DNA of 64,000 nucleotides. Origin: an uncultured Planctomycetaceae bacterium (GTDB taxonomy: Bacteria; Planctomycetota; Planctomycetia; Planctomycetales; Planctomycetaceae). A program made the position numbers and the translations under genes. Positions 8,396 to 17,438 of this stretch are shown piece after piece. The stretch spans positions 1 to 64,000 of the forward strand of contig CALSLT010000026.1 in assembly GCA_943787265.1 (NCBI GenBank), written 5' to 3'. The notes under the pieces are model-generated. The model ran no database searches. It was not told the DNA's origin and worked only from the letters and a program-made list of their open reading frames with translations. Position 1 is the stretch's first letter. Every line of letters starts with the position of its first letter.

Positions 8396-11300
8396 TTACT
8401 GTCCAGCTCCTCCGGTAGTCGCTGCCACGACGGAAATACCCGAGAGAACGGGTCGCCCAACGCGAGGAATCAGATCGAGCTTCAAGCTGCGGCCAGCTTC
8501 GACGTTGGCGAACTCGCGAACGAGAGCCGAGTTGCTGTCGCCGGAGTCGCGAGCGATGTCGACGTTTTCGGCCATCGGTTTGCCTTGCAGTGCGATGTCG
8601 AAAACCCGTTCACCGGGTTGTGCATCGTCCGGTTCAGCGAAGTGCAGTCGCACCGTGTAGGACTGAGGAGTCTTCGGCTCCGTCGCGCTCAGGGTGAGCG
8701 TGACACTCGTTGCGCCTTCGACGCCGGAACCGGCGACCCAGTTGACGCCATCGCCCTTGAGCAATGACGAATGCCGCCGGAAGTATCTCGGGCTGTCGGC
8801 TTTCACTGTCATCGGAATCGCGGGCGACGTTCCACCCTTGTTCGGATAGTCCACCCACAGCGTGCCGGAATCGTCCTGGCGATCGCCGGGTGCTCCGAAA
8901 TTGATCCCGATTCGCTTCACGGCGTCCTTCTTCGGATCAAACTTCAGCGCCGAATAACTCCACACTTCGGTCTGCGGAAGATTCACCAGAGCCAGCGACG
9001 TGAACAGCGAGTATCCACACACGCAGCCGTGAGCCATGTTGGGAGCATTCAGCACGCCATTGGCCGGAATCAGACTGTTGCGACAGCCGCTGCGAAAGCC
9101 TTTCAGTCGTGACGTGTTGCCGGATTCGATGTCGCAGAAGCCGGCATCGCCCGCGCGGAACGTCATCAAGTGCGGACTGGCGATCGCGTAGTTGCAATGG
9201 TGTCCGGACTTTGTGAACTCCCACGGAGTCTCTTCCTTCGTGACCGGGTGAATTCTGGGGACTCGCTTGCCGGTTGTCAGATCCCAAGCGAGACCCGGCC
9301 CTCGTTGATCCAGCAGACGATCGTTCCAGACGATGACGCGGTCCCACAAACTTTCAGGATGCCCTCTGAAGCCGACTCCTTCCGAAGTTTGCTTCCAGAG
9401 TTCTTTTCCGTTCCGACCGTTGATCGCCATGATGCTCGACTTGTTGCTCATCAGGACGACGTCCTTGCCGCCGCCGTACGACATCCAGGTGCCGATGAAA
9501 TCGGTTTCCTGCTGCCAGACCAGCTTGCCGGTTTCCAGATCGATCGCCTTCGCGTATTTGATATCCGACGCCTTGGGGATCGTGCCTCGGCGTTTCCAGT
9601 CTTTGTAGAAACTCTCCAGAGCCCCATCGAAAGCAAACACTCGATCCTTGCCGACCGACAGTACCGGGAAGCTGGCTTCGGCTTCGTACGACCAGATCTT
9701 TGAGCCGGTGTTTCGGTCCATGGCGACGATTTCAACCGCCGCTTTGGAACCGGCCAGCAATTGCCGACCTGGTGGCAGTTTCGTTTTGTCGGCATCGATG
9801 TCGCGGAAGACTTCAGCAATGAGCTTGTTATCGACGACTCGAATGCGGCCCCAGTCGTCGTCCGGTTTCTGCAGCTTGAACTCGTTGATCTGCTCGCCCG
9901 TCGTCGGGTCGAGTTTCAAACAGCTCTTCTCATGGACGAGGTAAATCGCATCCTCGACGGCCAGGAAATGGTAACCGGCGAGCGATCCTTCAAAGTCGTT
10001 GCCTCGACGACCGGGCAGATAGTTCGCCTTACCTTCCAGCGGCAACTGCCACAGAATTCGGCCGGTGTAAACGTCGACGGCGGTCATCTTACCGGGACCT
10101 TGAATAAACATCCGACCGCCGATGACGGCCATGCTCGGTCCCCAATAGTGCCGGTTGTAAAACAGGCTGCCGTCCGAAGCCGGCCCGCCAAACCACAATA
10201 CACCCAGCGGCGCCTTTACCAGATTGTCTCGCGACATCAACGTGTTCGACGCATCGCCGTACTCGTGAGTCCAGTCGGCCGAACCCGGCAGTGCTCCGTT
10301 TCTGATCAGCAGCGAGTGATCAATGCCTTGTTTCAATTCCGCCTGAGCAAGTTCCGCGGCACCGACAGTGGCGGCAATCTTCGCGTACCCATTGGCGTCT
10401 CCAGGCAGCCACGCGGTCCCACCATACGGACGCAACATTCGAAACACTTCCACGACGGCCGCAGGATTCGAATTCAGGCCGAATTTCTCGGGAGTCTCCG
10501 TCACGACAAGATTTGCCATGTACGGCGGCATTTCAAACGACAGCGGATCACCGACGTGCGCGACCAGTCGCGTGCCATACAAACCTCGCTGATCGTACAA
10601 CTTTCGAAAAGTGGCAATGCGTTTGGGATCGGCGTCGACGACGACGACTCGCAGTTTCGACTGCCGGACGAGTTCCGAAATCAGTTCGCCGTAACCGACA
10701 CCCAGCACGACGCAATACGCATCACCTGGGTCCCGTTCTTCAAGAAGCTTCGCAACACGACCGGACCAACCCGGAGTTGCCAGATCGAGCCCCGAGTCCG
10801 AACCCGAGTCCCGATATACGGTCGGCTTCACTGCACCCTCACCGAAGCTGTGCATCAGACCGGCCGACGTTGTGACGACCAGTCGACCGTTGGCTGCGAT
10901 CATTGACGACACCTGGCCTTCGACATCGGCTCGCCAGGTAACAGTCGGCTGTTTGGCATCAGCCAGATCGATCCCAAAGACAAAGCCGCCCTGATGCCCG
11001 AAGAGATGATTTCCCGCTCGAATATCAACAACCAGCGGTCCGGCGGCAGCCAGCTTTGCAGCCTCGGCGGCGGTCACGCCTCGCAGCTTATCGAGCGGCA
11101 GTGTCCAGAGTTTGCCCAGCACCGGAACTGTGGTCACCTTCCCACGACGGTCTTTCTTCTCGATGAGTTGGATCTCGTTCATGTCGAAGGCGACAACCGC
11201 TGAGCCCACGGCCGAGTACATCACTTTGTCTGTGATAACCGGTGTGCGGGTTGAAGAACTGATCTGCTTCTTTGTCTGCATGTCGTACGTGACGGCTCCG

Positions 11301-12151
11301 TGAAACAGCAGACGGTCGGAAGCCGCGACGTGGTAGTTGGTCACGGAATGAGTGCCATAGCTGTATCGGCCAAACGCTTTGGTTTTCCGATTCAGCGTCG
11401 CCACGGTGGCTCGCCCCTGTGGAATGAGCAGCTCGGCACTGTTCGCGGCGAGGTATCCCTGTGGCGTCAGATCGTTCAGCGTGATGACATCGTGCTCGAC
11501 CGTTGCACTCGCCGAATCCTCAACCCGTTCTTTGCCGAGTACGCGTCCGGATTCCGGGTCGACCGAGTACAGAAACGTTCCTTCGAACGGCCACACGCCA
11601 ACGGTGAAGTGGATTCGACCATCAACCAGCACCGGACCGCCGCGCACCGGCCAGACGGAAATCACACGCTCACTGCCGATGACTTTGCGACCAGTCGGCG
11701 CGGCGACGAATCGCCACTGTAGCGCTCCGGACTTTGCGTCGAGGCAGTACAGAGCTCCGTCGTCGGCTCCGAAATAGACTCGTCCTTTGTGAACGAGCGG
11801 AGCAAATCGTACCGGCCCTTCCGCGAAGAACCGCCAGCGTTGCTCACCCGTCTTGAGATCGACCGCCGTCACGGAATCATTCCGCGACGACCCGTAGAAC
11901 AACGTCTCGCCACCAACCACGGGCTCGTACGAAGCGTCAAACTGAAGTCTGGGATCCTCAGGCCAGGCAGGCTTCAGCGCCGGCAGGACTCTCGTCCACT
12001 GAAGCTTGAGCGCCGACGGCAATGCCTCAGGCGTGGATGCACTGCGTCCCGCATCAAATCGCCAGGTCGGCCAGTCAGTCGCCGACGAGTCAGCGGCCAG
12101 AGTAACGAGGAAGCAGGCAGTCGCAGCAAGGTAAAAGCAGCGGCGTAGCAT
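8396..12151 (-). CDS. Secreted PQQ-like propeller protein with embedded methyltransferase-like domain and malectin-like C-terminus
   Basis: The 1251-residue protein starts with a signal peptide (residues 1-24). Residues about 27-445 form PQQ-type propeller blades (DWPTWRFDAGRS..., VTAVDLKTGEQRWRF, LYCLDAKSGALQWRF). Residues about 460-625 are a Rossmann insert resembling a class I SAM methyltransferase: VVLGVGYGELISELV for the glycine loop, VVVVDADPKRI for the acidic end of strand 2, and AHVGDPLSFE. Residues about 626-1060 return to propeller blades (MTAVDVYTGRILWQLP, YAKAIDLETGKLVWQQ, IMAINGRNGKELWKQ). Residues about 1110-1250 look like a malectin or carbohydrate-binding fold (INFGAPGD, YTVRLHFAEPDD). 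Membership in the PQQ-like family does not prove that PQQ is bound. It stands alone and its substrate is unknown. Confidence 0.85.
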   Translation of the reverse strand: MLRRCFYLAATACFLVTLAADSSATDWPTWRFDAGRSASTPEALPSALKLQWTRVLPALKPAWPEDPRLQFDASYEPVVGGETLFYGSSRNDSVTAVDLKTGEQRWRFFAEGPVRFAPLVHKGRVYFGADDGALYCLDAKSGALQWRFVAAPTGRKVIGSERVISVWPVRGGPVLVDGRIHFTVGVWPFEGTFLYSVDPESGRVLGKERVEDSASATVEHDVITLNDLTPQGYLAANSAELLIPQGRATVATLNRKTKAFGRYSYGTHSVTNYHVAASDRLLFHGAVTYDMQTKKQISSSTRTPVITDKVMYSAVGSAVVAFDMNEIQLIEKKDRRGKVTTVPVLGKLWTLPLDKLRGVTAAEAAKLAAAGPLVVDIRAGNHLFGHQGGFVFGIDLADAKQPTVTWRADVEGQVSSMIAANGRLVVTTSAGLMHSFGEGAVKPTVYRDSGSDSGLDLATPGWSGRVAKLLEERDPGDAYCVVLGVGYGELISELVRQSKLRVVVVDADPKRIATFRKLYDQRGLYGTRLVAHVGDPLSFEMPPYMANLVVTETPEKFGLNSNPAAVVEVFRMLRPYGGTAWLPGDANGYAKIAATVGAAELAQAELKQGIDHSLLIRNGALPGSADWTHEYGDASNTLMSRDNLVKAPLGVLWFGGPASDGSLFYNRHYWGPSMAVIGGRMFIQGPGKMTAVDVYTGRILWQLPLEGKANYLPGRRGNDFEGSLAGYHFLAVEDAIYLVHEKSCLKLDPTTGEQINEFKLQKPDDDWGRIRVVDNKLIAEVFRDIDADKTKLPPGRQLLAGSKAAVEIVAMDRNTGSKIWSYEAEASFPVLSVGKDRVFAFDGALESFYKDWKRRGTIPKASDIKYAKAIDLETGKLVWQQETDFIGTWMSYGGGKDVVLMSNKSSIMAINGRNGKELWKQTSEGVGFRGHPESLWDRVIVWNDRLLDQRGPGLAWDLTTGKRVPRIHPVTKEETPWEFTKSGHHCNYAIASPHLMTFRAGDAGFCDIESGNTSRLKGFRSGCRNSLIPANGVLNAPNMAHGCVCGYSLFTSLALVNLPQTEVWSYSALKFDPKKDAVKRIGINFGAPGDRQDDSGTLWVDYPNKGGTSPAIPMTVKADSPRYFRRHSSLLKGDGVNWVAGSGVEGATSVTLTLSATEPKTPQSYTVRLHFAEPDDAQPGERVFDIALQGKPMAENVDIARDSGDSNSALVREFANVEAGRSLKLDLIPRVGRPVLSGISVVAATTGGAGQ

Positions 12152-12309
12152 GGCGAAGCTCCATTCGGATACGGCAGTCTTGATGGCTCAAGCGTATCGC
12201 GATCCGCCAGTTTCTGCGACGCGCGGCCGAGCCTGTCTCTGTGAATCAAGACTCGCCCAAAGATGAAACAAAGCAGGGTGCGTCTCGCACGCCTCCTAAA
12301 AAGCTACAC

Positions 12310-12852
12310 CTACCACTTGGAAGTATATCCCAAAGCAAACAGTAAATAGTGAAAACCGATCTCCCCTAACAGACAGATTGTAACGCCGACTCCTGTCGTA
12401 ATTTTCTGCAGTTTCGTTGGTGATTGACCGTGGCGGGTAAGGATCAATTTTGTAGAACGGCTTCCGGCAACCAGACATATCATCCCGATGAAAATGAAGA
12501 TTGACGGGAGCACAACAGCTCCACGAGCAATCGCGACCGACCGCTTCATTGTTAGTGCCTCGGACAGCGGAACTACAACCAACATCCAGGACAGCAAACC
12601 ACCAAAGGAAACACAACAGATGCCGACCATTCGTGCGGAAGTGTCTCTTTCAAAAAGCCGTTGAAACCATCCTTCATCCTGCTTTCGGACGAAAAGAGCA
12701 AAGCCAAGTAGGACAAGACCAAATACGATTCCTGTCAACGAGGTTAGAGATTGCAGGTTGCGCACAGATCGTTCCAACTGGTAGTTATTGTTTCGTCGAA
12801 TGAACCTTGGTTGACGTAACGCGGAAGGTATCGTTCCGACCCCGCACCTCAA
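12310..12852 (-). CDS. Small integral membrane protein of unknown function
   Basis: Up to 180 residues with four likely transmembrane helices (around TSLTGIVFGLVLLGFALFV, MVGICCVSFGGLLSWMLVVV, VVLPSIFIFIGMICLVAG and GVGVTICLLGEIGFHYLLFA). The first frame position is a TTG at 12852, and no ATG occurs before helix 2. A GTG just ahead of helix 1 is an alternative start. The gene lies 16 bp downstream of the vWA gene on the same strand, so the two are probably co-transcribed. I recognise no family. Confidence 0.55.
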   Translation of the reverse strand: MRCGVGTIPSALRQPRFIRRNNNYQLERSVRNLQSLTSLTGIVFGLVLLGFALFVRKQDEGWFQRLFERDTSARMVGICCVSFGGLLSWMLVVVPLSEALTMKRSVAIARGAVVLPSIFIFIGMICLVAGSRSTKLILTRHGQSPTKLQKITTGVGVTICLLGEIGFHYLLFALGYTSKW

Positions 12853-12868
12853 ATCGGCTCTGCCAACT

Positions 12869-15181
12869 CTACAGTCGAGGCAGCGATGCTTTGGGGGGAC
12901 TGACGCCGGGTTTGCGGATGGCTCCGGGGACGGCGCGTTCTTTGATGGTCAGGCCGAAGTTGTTTCTTAGCTCTCGGCGGGCCAGGTGGAACCAGGGGGT
13001 TTCCGGATTCGAGTCCACGCAGCGTTGCAGAATCTTTCGCGCGTCGGCTTCGCGGGTTGCTCGCAGGAAGTGTTCGGGCAGCTTTGCCGAACGAACTGAC
13101 ATCCCGTTGGTGTCTGATTTGAAACGCGCGGCTCCGATGTTCGCGGCGAATGCGACGAACACTCGATAGCGGACCCGAGCGGCCAGCAGTCGGCCGTAGG
13201 TCAGGTCGTACCAGGCCTTCCAGCGTGGGGACTCTTCGTTTTCGTACAGGCCGTCGACGACTCGATTTTCAAACAGACCAATCAACTGATCGAGTGCCTG
13301 CACGGCGGCTTCGGCTCGCGGTTTCTCAGCAGCCACGTCGGCACGGACTCGCGCCTGAAACTGCTGAGGGGTGTAATAAATCGGGCCGCGAAATTCTGTG
13401 CCGTATTCGAGTCGCGGCTCTCGCAGGTTGAGTTGGTGCGACGCCTCGACGGCTTTCAGAATTGCCAGCCGCAGCGGCTTGTCGGAGAGGTCGTCCTGAA
13501 TGGCGCCCGCCTCGCGATAGTCCGGCAGGTAGGGCTTGAGCGTTTCGATCTGGAACGGCGAGCTGTCACCCGGGCGGTCGTAGAGGATGTAGTCGCCGCC
13601 CGTTGCCATCGTGAGTCTTGTCAGCGCGTACGGACCGAAACCCGAAAGCATCGCGTCGTGGTTGGACCCGCCCTGCCAGGCCTGCGAGTTTCCGTACCAG
13701 GGCCCTCGCCTTGCTTCGTCCCAGTAGACCGGCACTCGGCGGAACCAGTAGGGCAGCTTCACACGCTGCGGAAGTGCCGTGTCCGGACCTCGAAAAACCG
13801 GCAGGTAATACAGATTGTTGTCGTTCGCCGTGTAAGCATGATAGCCCCGCATTTGCCCCAGCACGGCCGACGGACCAATCACGCTGACTTCGATCCGGCT
13901 GTCCCGGCAGGTTCTAATGGTCTGTTCCAGTCGAAGGTAGTCGTCGCCGGATTCGTCCGTGCAGACAACACACATCAGGTTCTTCTGTCGGTTCTTTCCG
14001 TTCTTCTTGACGAACTGCTCTTCGCACCACTGAATGGCGGAAAAGACATTCTCTTTGCCGGTGGGATCGAACCCGTAGTCTTTGCGAATGGCGGCTAACG
14101 CTCGGCGAGGCTCCATCGTGACGACGAGTTTTTCGAACCGATCACCAAACGCCACGACCATGTGCATCAGCGAATGAGACTCGTCCGTCCGAGTCGCGTG
14201 AACGTCGTTGAGGTATCCTTCGAGCTGATCCGCCAGCATGTTTCGCTGACGCTGCATACTCACCGAACGATCCATCAGCCAGATGACAGCCGTGTCCCGT
14301 TCCAGCAGCTTGGACTTGATCGATTCAACAATCGCGTCCGTCGCCCCTTCCACCGAAGTCGCCTGACTGACCTTCGCTTCGGTTGGCGCAGGTCCTGGCT
14401 CGCCGCGCTTTGTTTCGTTATTCGATTCCCGTTTCGTCTCTTTGGGCTTCTCCGGCTTCGCATCCAGCGACGGAAGGTCTCCGATCTTCGAGGCCTCAAA
14501 GATGTCGGGAAGATCCGCCATCGTCACCTTGACAGGGGCAAGCGGCTTTGTCTCGTCTTCCTTTGGAATATCTAATGAGCAAACAATTATGTTTACTTCA
14601 ACCTGGGCCGTGTTCTCCGGCAAGACGGTGATCAACCCGGGCAGTTTCGTTTCGGGCATCCGAGGCAGAATCCACGCGCCAAGAATCAGCAACAGAACAG
14701 CGTGCAGAGCCGTGGAGATCAGATACGAACGCGACTCCTTCGACTGCAGAGTCTGCATCCACACCGATGGCCTCTCCGATTCCTCAGGCTCGGCAGCTTC
14801 CGCCTTCAACCGGATTTCCGGAGGCAAAACAGCAACGTCGCTCGACTTGCTGAATGCGGGAACTTCGGCCACCACTTCCGCAGGAGTCTCGTCCTCGACG
14901 ACTTCCGCCTCGCGATCTGGTTCCGGCGCGTTATCTGGTCCAGGCAGCTGAGTCTCAACGCGCGACTCCCCACGCTGCGGAACTTCGACACGCTTCCGAG
15001 CCGGCGGCAATCGAATCTCGCCACTCCGAGACACAGCGCTGCTGAGATCCGCAGACCCGTCGTCGTCGACCGGCAAAGCCACAAAAAGATCGCCACAGTT
15101 CGGACATTCGCGGTACTGCCCGGCGAACTTGTCAGAGCCGACAATCCTCTTCTCACAATGTGGACACGCAACCAGAATCAC
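12869..15181 (-). CDS. Zinc-ribbon / von Willebrand factor A domain membrane protein
   Basis: The 770-residue protein starts at GTG 15181. Residues 6-33 form a zinc ribbon (CPHC...CPNC). A Pro/Glu-rich linker follows, then one transmembrane helix (about 155-172, YLISTALHAVLLLILGAWIL), another disordered segment and a vWA domain (about 300-480). The vWA domain has a MIDAS motif, WLMDRSVSM (DxSxS), and later CVVCTDESGDDY. A long C-terminal region is unassigned. Planctomycetes carry many such proteins, and the vWA domain likely binds a partner through a metal ion on the outer face. The membrane protein at 12310 follows closely and may work with it. Confidence 0.8.
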   Translation of the reverse strand: MILVACPHCEKRIVGSDKFAGQYRECPNCGDLFVALPVDDDGSADLSSAVSRSGEIRLPPARKRVEVPQRGESRVETQLPGPDNAPEPDREAEVVEDETPAEVVAEVPAFSKSSDVAVLPPEIRLKAEAAEPEESERPSVWMQTLQSKESRSYLISTALHAVLLLILGAWILPRMPETKLPGLITVLPENTAQVEVNIIVCSLDIPKEDETKPLAPVKVTMADLPDIFEASKIGDLPSLDAKPEKPKETKRESNNETKRGEPGPAPTEAKVSQATSVEGATDAIVESIKSKLLERDTAVIWLMDRSVSMQRQRNMLADQLEGYLNDVHATRTDESHSLMHMVVAFGDRFEKLVVTMEPRRALAAIRKDYGFDPTGKENVFSAIQWCEEQFVKKNGKNRQKNLMCVVCTDESGDDYLRLEQTIRTCRDSRIEVSVIGPSAVLGQMRGYHAYTANDNNLYYLPVFRGPDTALPQRVKLPYWFRRVPVYWDEARRGPWYGNSQAWQGGSNHDAMLSGFGPYALTRLTMATGGDYILYDRPGDSSPFQIETLKPYLPDYREAGAIQDDLSDKPLRLAILKAVEASHQLNLREPRLEYGTEFRGPIYYTPQQFQARVRADVAAEKPRAEAAVQALDQLIGLFENRVVDGLYENEESPRWKAWYDLTYGRLLAARVRYRVFVAFAANIGAARFKSDTNGMSVRSAKLPEHFLRATREADARKILQRCVDSNPETPWFHLARRELRNNFGLTIKERAVPGAIRKPGVSPPKASLPRL

Positions 15182-15350
15182 GCCAAAAGCCCATCGAATC
15201 AGAAGTCACCGCGCTGTTTGAACCCGTAACCGCTCGGAACTCGCGACGGCCCGCGACTCCCAATGCATAGTACGCAGGCACGATGGGCCAATCCACAGGT
15301 TAAATGCCGTTCGTAGAGCAGACGCCCAAATCTCTTTGCCCGCCCCGCAA

Positions 15351-15644
15351 TCAAAAATTGGACTCTTCAAGCGTTGTTGTACAGGCCCCGATCACGCACA
15401 TGGCCACGCCGACATATGCCAGATCGAAAGTAGGAAGCCAGCGGGGAGTTGGCACCAGAATCGCGCCAAACATCAACAACGCGCCGAGATTGGTCGCTCG
15501 CCACGGCCACTTGTCATAGATCAAGCTTTTTCCGCATTCAGGACACGGCGACGCGTGGCGAACGCAAATCTTTCGAGTGAACGGAACCATCTCTCGATAC
15601 GACATTCGATGGAGGCAGGCTGGACACTTCAGATCTCGGAGCAT
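15351..15644 (-). CDS. Small zinc-ribbon membrane protein
   Basis: The 97-residue protein has an N-terminal CPAC and a later CPECGKSL, together a likely four-cysteine zinc ribbon. Two hydrophobic helices follow (LGALLMFGAILVP and YVGVAMCVIGACTTT). A GGTGAGG sequence lies just upstream of the ATG. It lies 30 bp downstream of the next minus-strand gene (15675-16013) and probably shares its transcript. The function is unknown. Confidence 0.65.
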   Translation of the reverse strand: MLRDLKCPACLHRMSYREMVPFTRKICVRHASPCPECGKSLIYDKWPWRATNLGALLMFGAILVPTPRWLPTFDLAYVGVAMCVIGACTTTLEESNF

Positions 15645-15674
15645 TGCCTCACCATCTCGCCACAGTGCACGAAC

Positions 15675-16013
15675 TCAGTTCGTATAAACAGGCCAGTCAT
15701 GGTGAAGGTAGCCAACCATCTCGTCATTGTCGTCATAAATCTCGAAGCGATGACGAACGTTTGCGGCTGCAAGGGCACCAGACACAAGCCCTCCATCACG
15801 AAGCATGGCTTCCAGAGTGTCAGCACCAGCGTCGATGGATGGGTCGCCCAGGTCGCCGCCGTATTCCTGAAACGTGAAGTCTTCGCAACTTTGAATTCTG
15901 ATTGAGTACCGTCCAACTCTGATCTTTAAGCCCGCGTTTGTCAGTATTCGAGCCATCTTCGATTTAGAAGGCCACGGTGAAACCTGGCCGGCAATGTGAA
16001 CGTCGGTGTGCAT
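15675..16013 (-). CDS. Hypothetical protein, 112 residues
   Basis: I place the start at the ATG at 16013 (MHTDVHIAGQVSPWPS). The frame continues upstream to 16100, but that extra part overlaps the likely promoter of the divergent ParDE pair. The protein is soluble and acidic in its second half (FTFQEYGGDLGDPSIDAGADTLE, then FEIYDDNDEMVGYLHH given here in pieces). There are no recognisable motifs. It is the first gene of a two-gene minus-strand unit with 15351-15644. Confidence 0.5.
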   Translation of the reverse strand: MHTDVHIAGQVSPWPSKSKMARILTNAGLKIRVGRYSIRIQSCEDFTFQEYGGDLGDPSIDAGADTLEAMLRDGGLVSGALAAANVRHRFEIYDDNDEMVGYLHHDWPVYTN

Positions 16014-16223
16014 GTGGAGATTCCAGAGAGTGGCTCGTCGATACCAGCTAAACAGACGATTTCGATGCCGCCAAATCAATTGAAGTGAAACTTGGCACAA
16101 GAGTTCGTTCTACCAACACCAGCCAGCACGGCCTATTATGGAAGGTGTTTCCAAAGGGCCTCTGCGGCAACACTATGTTGGCGATTGTCGCCCATCCGAT
16201 TATCGATTCAGGAGAGCCGTGAA

Positions 16224-16469
16224 GTGTCAACGATTCCCGTTGAGTTGCCAGACCACCTGACGTCGTTTGTCGATCAAAGCGCCGAACGAGCGGGTTTTGC
16301 AAGCGCAGGCGAATTTATTGTGGCTTTAGTTTCGGCCGCGAGTGAGAAACAGGGGGAGATCGATCAGGCGTTGATGGCCGGAATCGCGAGTGGCCCCGCA
16401 GAACCCTGGACTGACGACGAGTGGCAGGCGATCAAGAGCCGTGTTGTGTCAAAAGGCCTGACTGGATGA
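16224..16469 (+). CDS. parD: ParD-type antitoxin
   Basis: An 81-residue protein reading from GTG 16224 as VSTIPVELPDHLTSFVDQSA, with AGGAG 12 bases upstream. It has the short N-terminal ribbon-helix-helix strand and helices of ParD/CC2985-type antitoxins (DHLTSFVDQSAERAGFASAGEFIVALV). A C-terminal tail (WTDDEWQAIKSRV) would wrap the toxin. The frame is open further upstream, but those codons do not resemble the family. Its stop overlaps the toxin start as ATGA. Antitoxins of this kind bind DNA and repress their own operon. Confidence 0.85.
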   Translation: MSTIPVELPDHLTSFVDQSAERAGFASAGEFIVALVSAASEKQGEIDQALMAGIASGPAEPWTDDEWQAIKSRVVSKGLTG

Positions 16470-16789
16470 CACCGTTGAAGCCGATTGTTCGGCGGCCCAA
16501 AGCAGCCGAGGACGTCGAAAGCCACGCGATCTACATTGCCGAAGGAAGTATCGACGCCGCTCTAAGATTTCTGGAACGCGCCGAGCAGACGATCAAAGGG
16601 CTGGCATTGTTTCCGTCAAGCGGCGCACCATTCCCGAGCAGCGTTCCGAAATTGGCGGGGATGCGAACGAAACTGGTGAAGGACTTTCCGAACCACGTCG
16701 TCTTCTATGTCGAGCACGATGAATCAATCGAAGTCGTGCGCGTGCTACGCGGCGGCCAAGACATGAGCGTCGAAGTTGAGAAAACCTAG
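16466..16789 (+). CDS. parE: ParE/RelE-fold toxin
   Basis: A 107-residue protein beginning MTPLKPIVRRPKAAEDVESHA and matching plasmid-stabilisation (ParE) toxins: YIAEGSIDAALRFLERAEQTIKGLALFPSSG, then VPKLAGMRTKLVKDFPNHVVFY, then VVRVLRGGQDM. ParE toxins of this family poison DNA gyrase; the target here is inferred from family only. The start codon overlaps the antitoxin stop by 4 bases (ATGA), so translation is coupled. The frame is intact and the pair appears functional. Confidence 0.87.
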   Translation: MTPLKPIVRRPKAAEDVESHAIYIAEGSIDAALRFLERAEQTIKGLALFPSSGAPFPSSVPKLAGMRTKLVKDFPNHVVFYVEHDESIEVVRVLRGGQDMSVEVEKT

Positions 16790-16818
16790 AGACTACCGAT
16801 GGCCTCTTGCGGCTGCGC

Positions 16819-16843
16819 CGCACAGGTTGCAAGCAACCCTGCG
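16819..16843. repeat. REP-like palindrome variant
   Basis: CAGGTTG, caag, CAACC with partly paired outer bases (gcac/ctgc). The core is the inverse-loop form of the palindromes at 2508-2530 and 3504-3526. It lies between the convergent toxin gene and the phosphatase-like gene, and could act as a terminator or be a mobile REP. Confidence 0.5.
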
Positions 16844-16844
16844 T

Positions 16845-17384
16845 TCATCTGGCAACAATTCGATTGACCGCGCCACGCGCTTCCAAGGCATCGAATTCAC
16901 ATTCCAATTGATCGTAGTGGTCTGACAATGAAATATGGCGATTGTCATACCGCCATTTCTCATAAGCATCGAGGGCCTCCGGCATGTCCAGCACTCTGGC
17001 GCCAAGACTCACGACTAAGGCGTTTGGGACATGTTTTGTCGGATCAATCAACTCCAAGGCCGCGTCGACTCCGATATTGTGGCAGGCAATCAGGAATGCC
17101 ATTGCTGCACTTCGACTTTGCCCGGCGCGGCAGGAAACCAATAGCTGCTTACTTTCGAGAGCAAATTCGAATCCTTGGACTAACTGATCCGGAGTGACAA
17201 CCTGCCGACCTTCTTTCGCACGATCAACGTCGTCAAACCGCAGGAATGTGTGCCGACGAGCTTGGGATTGGACGAAACCTGCAGCGGAGACTTTGGAATC
17301 GAGGATCACAAGAGCGTCCCATCGAGATGGCTCCTGCTCAAGCAAAAAACTCGCTGCCAAATAGCTGTGGATTCGTATTTCCAT
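16845..17384 (-). CDS. Protein with CX5R phosphatase signature
   Basis: The 179-residue product from ATG 17384 (MEIRIHSYLAASFLLEQEPS) contains LLVSCRAGQSRSAAMAFLIA. This is the CX5R loop with following Ser seen in dual-specificity and tyrosine phosphatases, and the expected upstream Asp may be in RFDDVDRA. The segment LVILDSKVSAAGFVQ before it fits a small alpha/beta phosphatase-like fold found in many bacterial DSP-like proteins. An upstream ATG at 17429 is possible but adds 15 residues with no clear role. The neighbours are unknown proteins, so a substrate cannot be suggested. Confidence 0.65.
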   Translation of the reverse strand: MEIRIHSYLAASFLLEQEPSRWDALVILDSKVSAAGFVQSQARRHTFLRFDDVDRAKEGRQVVTPDQLVQGFEFALESKQLLVSCRAGQSRSAAMAFLIACHNIGVDAALELIDPTKHVPNALVVSLGARVLDMPEALDAYEKWRYDNRHISLSDHYDQLECEFDALEARGAVNRIVAR

Positions 17385-17438
17385 ACAGTCAATTTCGATC
17401 ACCCAACTACAGAACTGGACTGAACACACTGCCTTGAC

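Noticed and set aside
9761-10906. Plus-strand frame of 381 codons inside the large propeller gene
   Set aside because: Shadow of the minus-strand gene. Biased composition with many Arg and Gln and no start signal.
14060-14080. tRNA-like text (gggatcgaaccc)
   Set aside because: It is inside the vWA gene and has no cloverleaf partner sequences.
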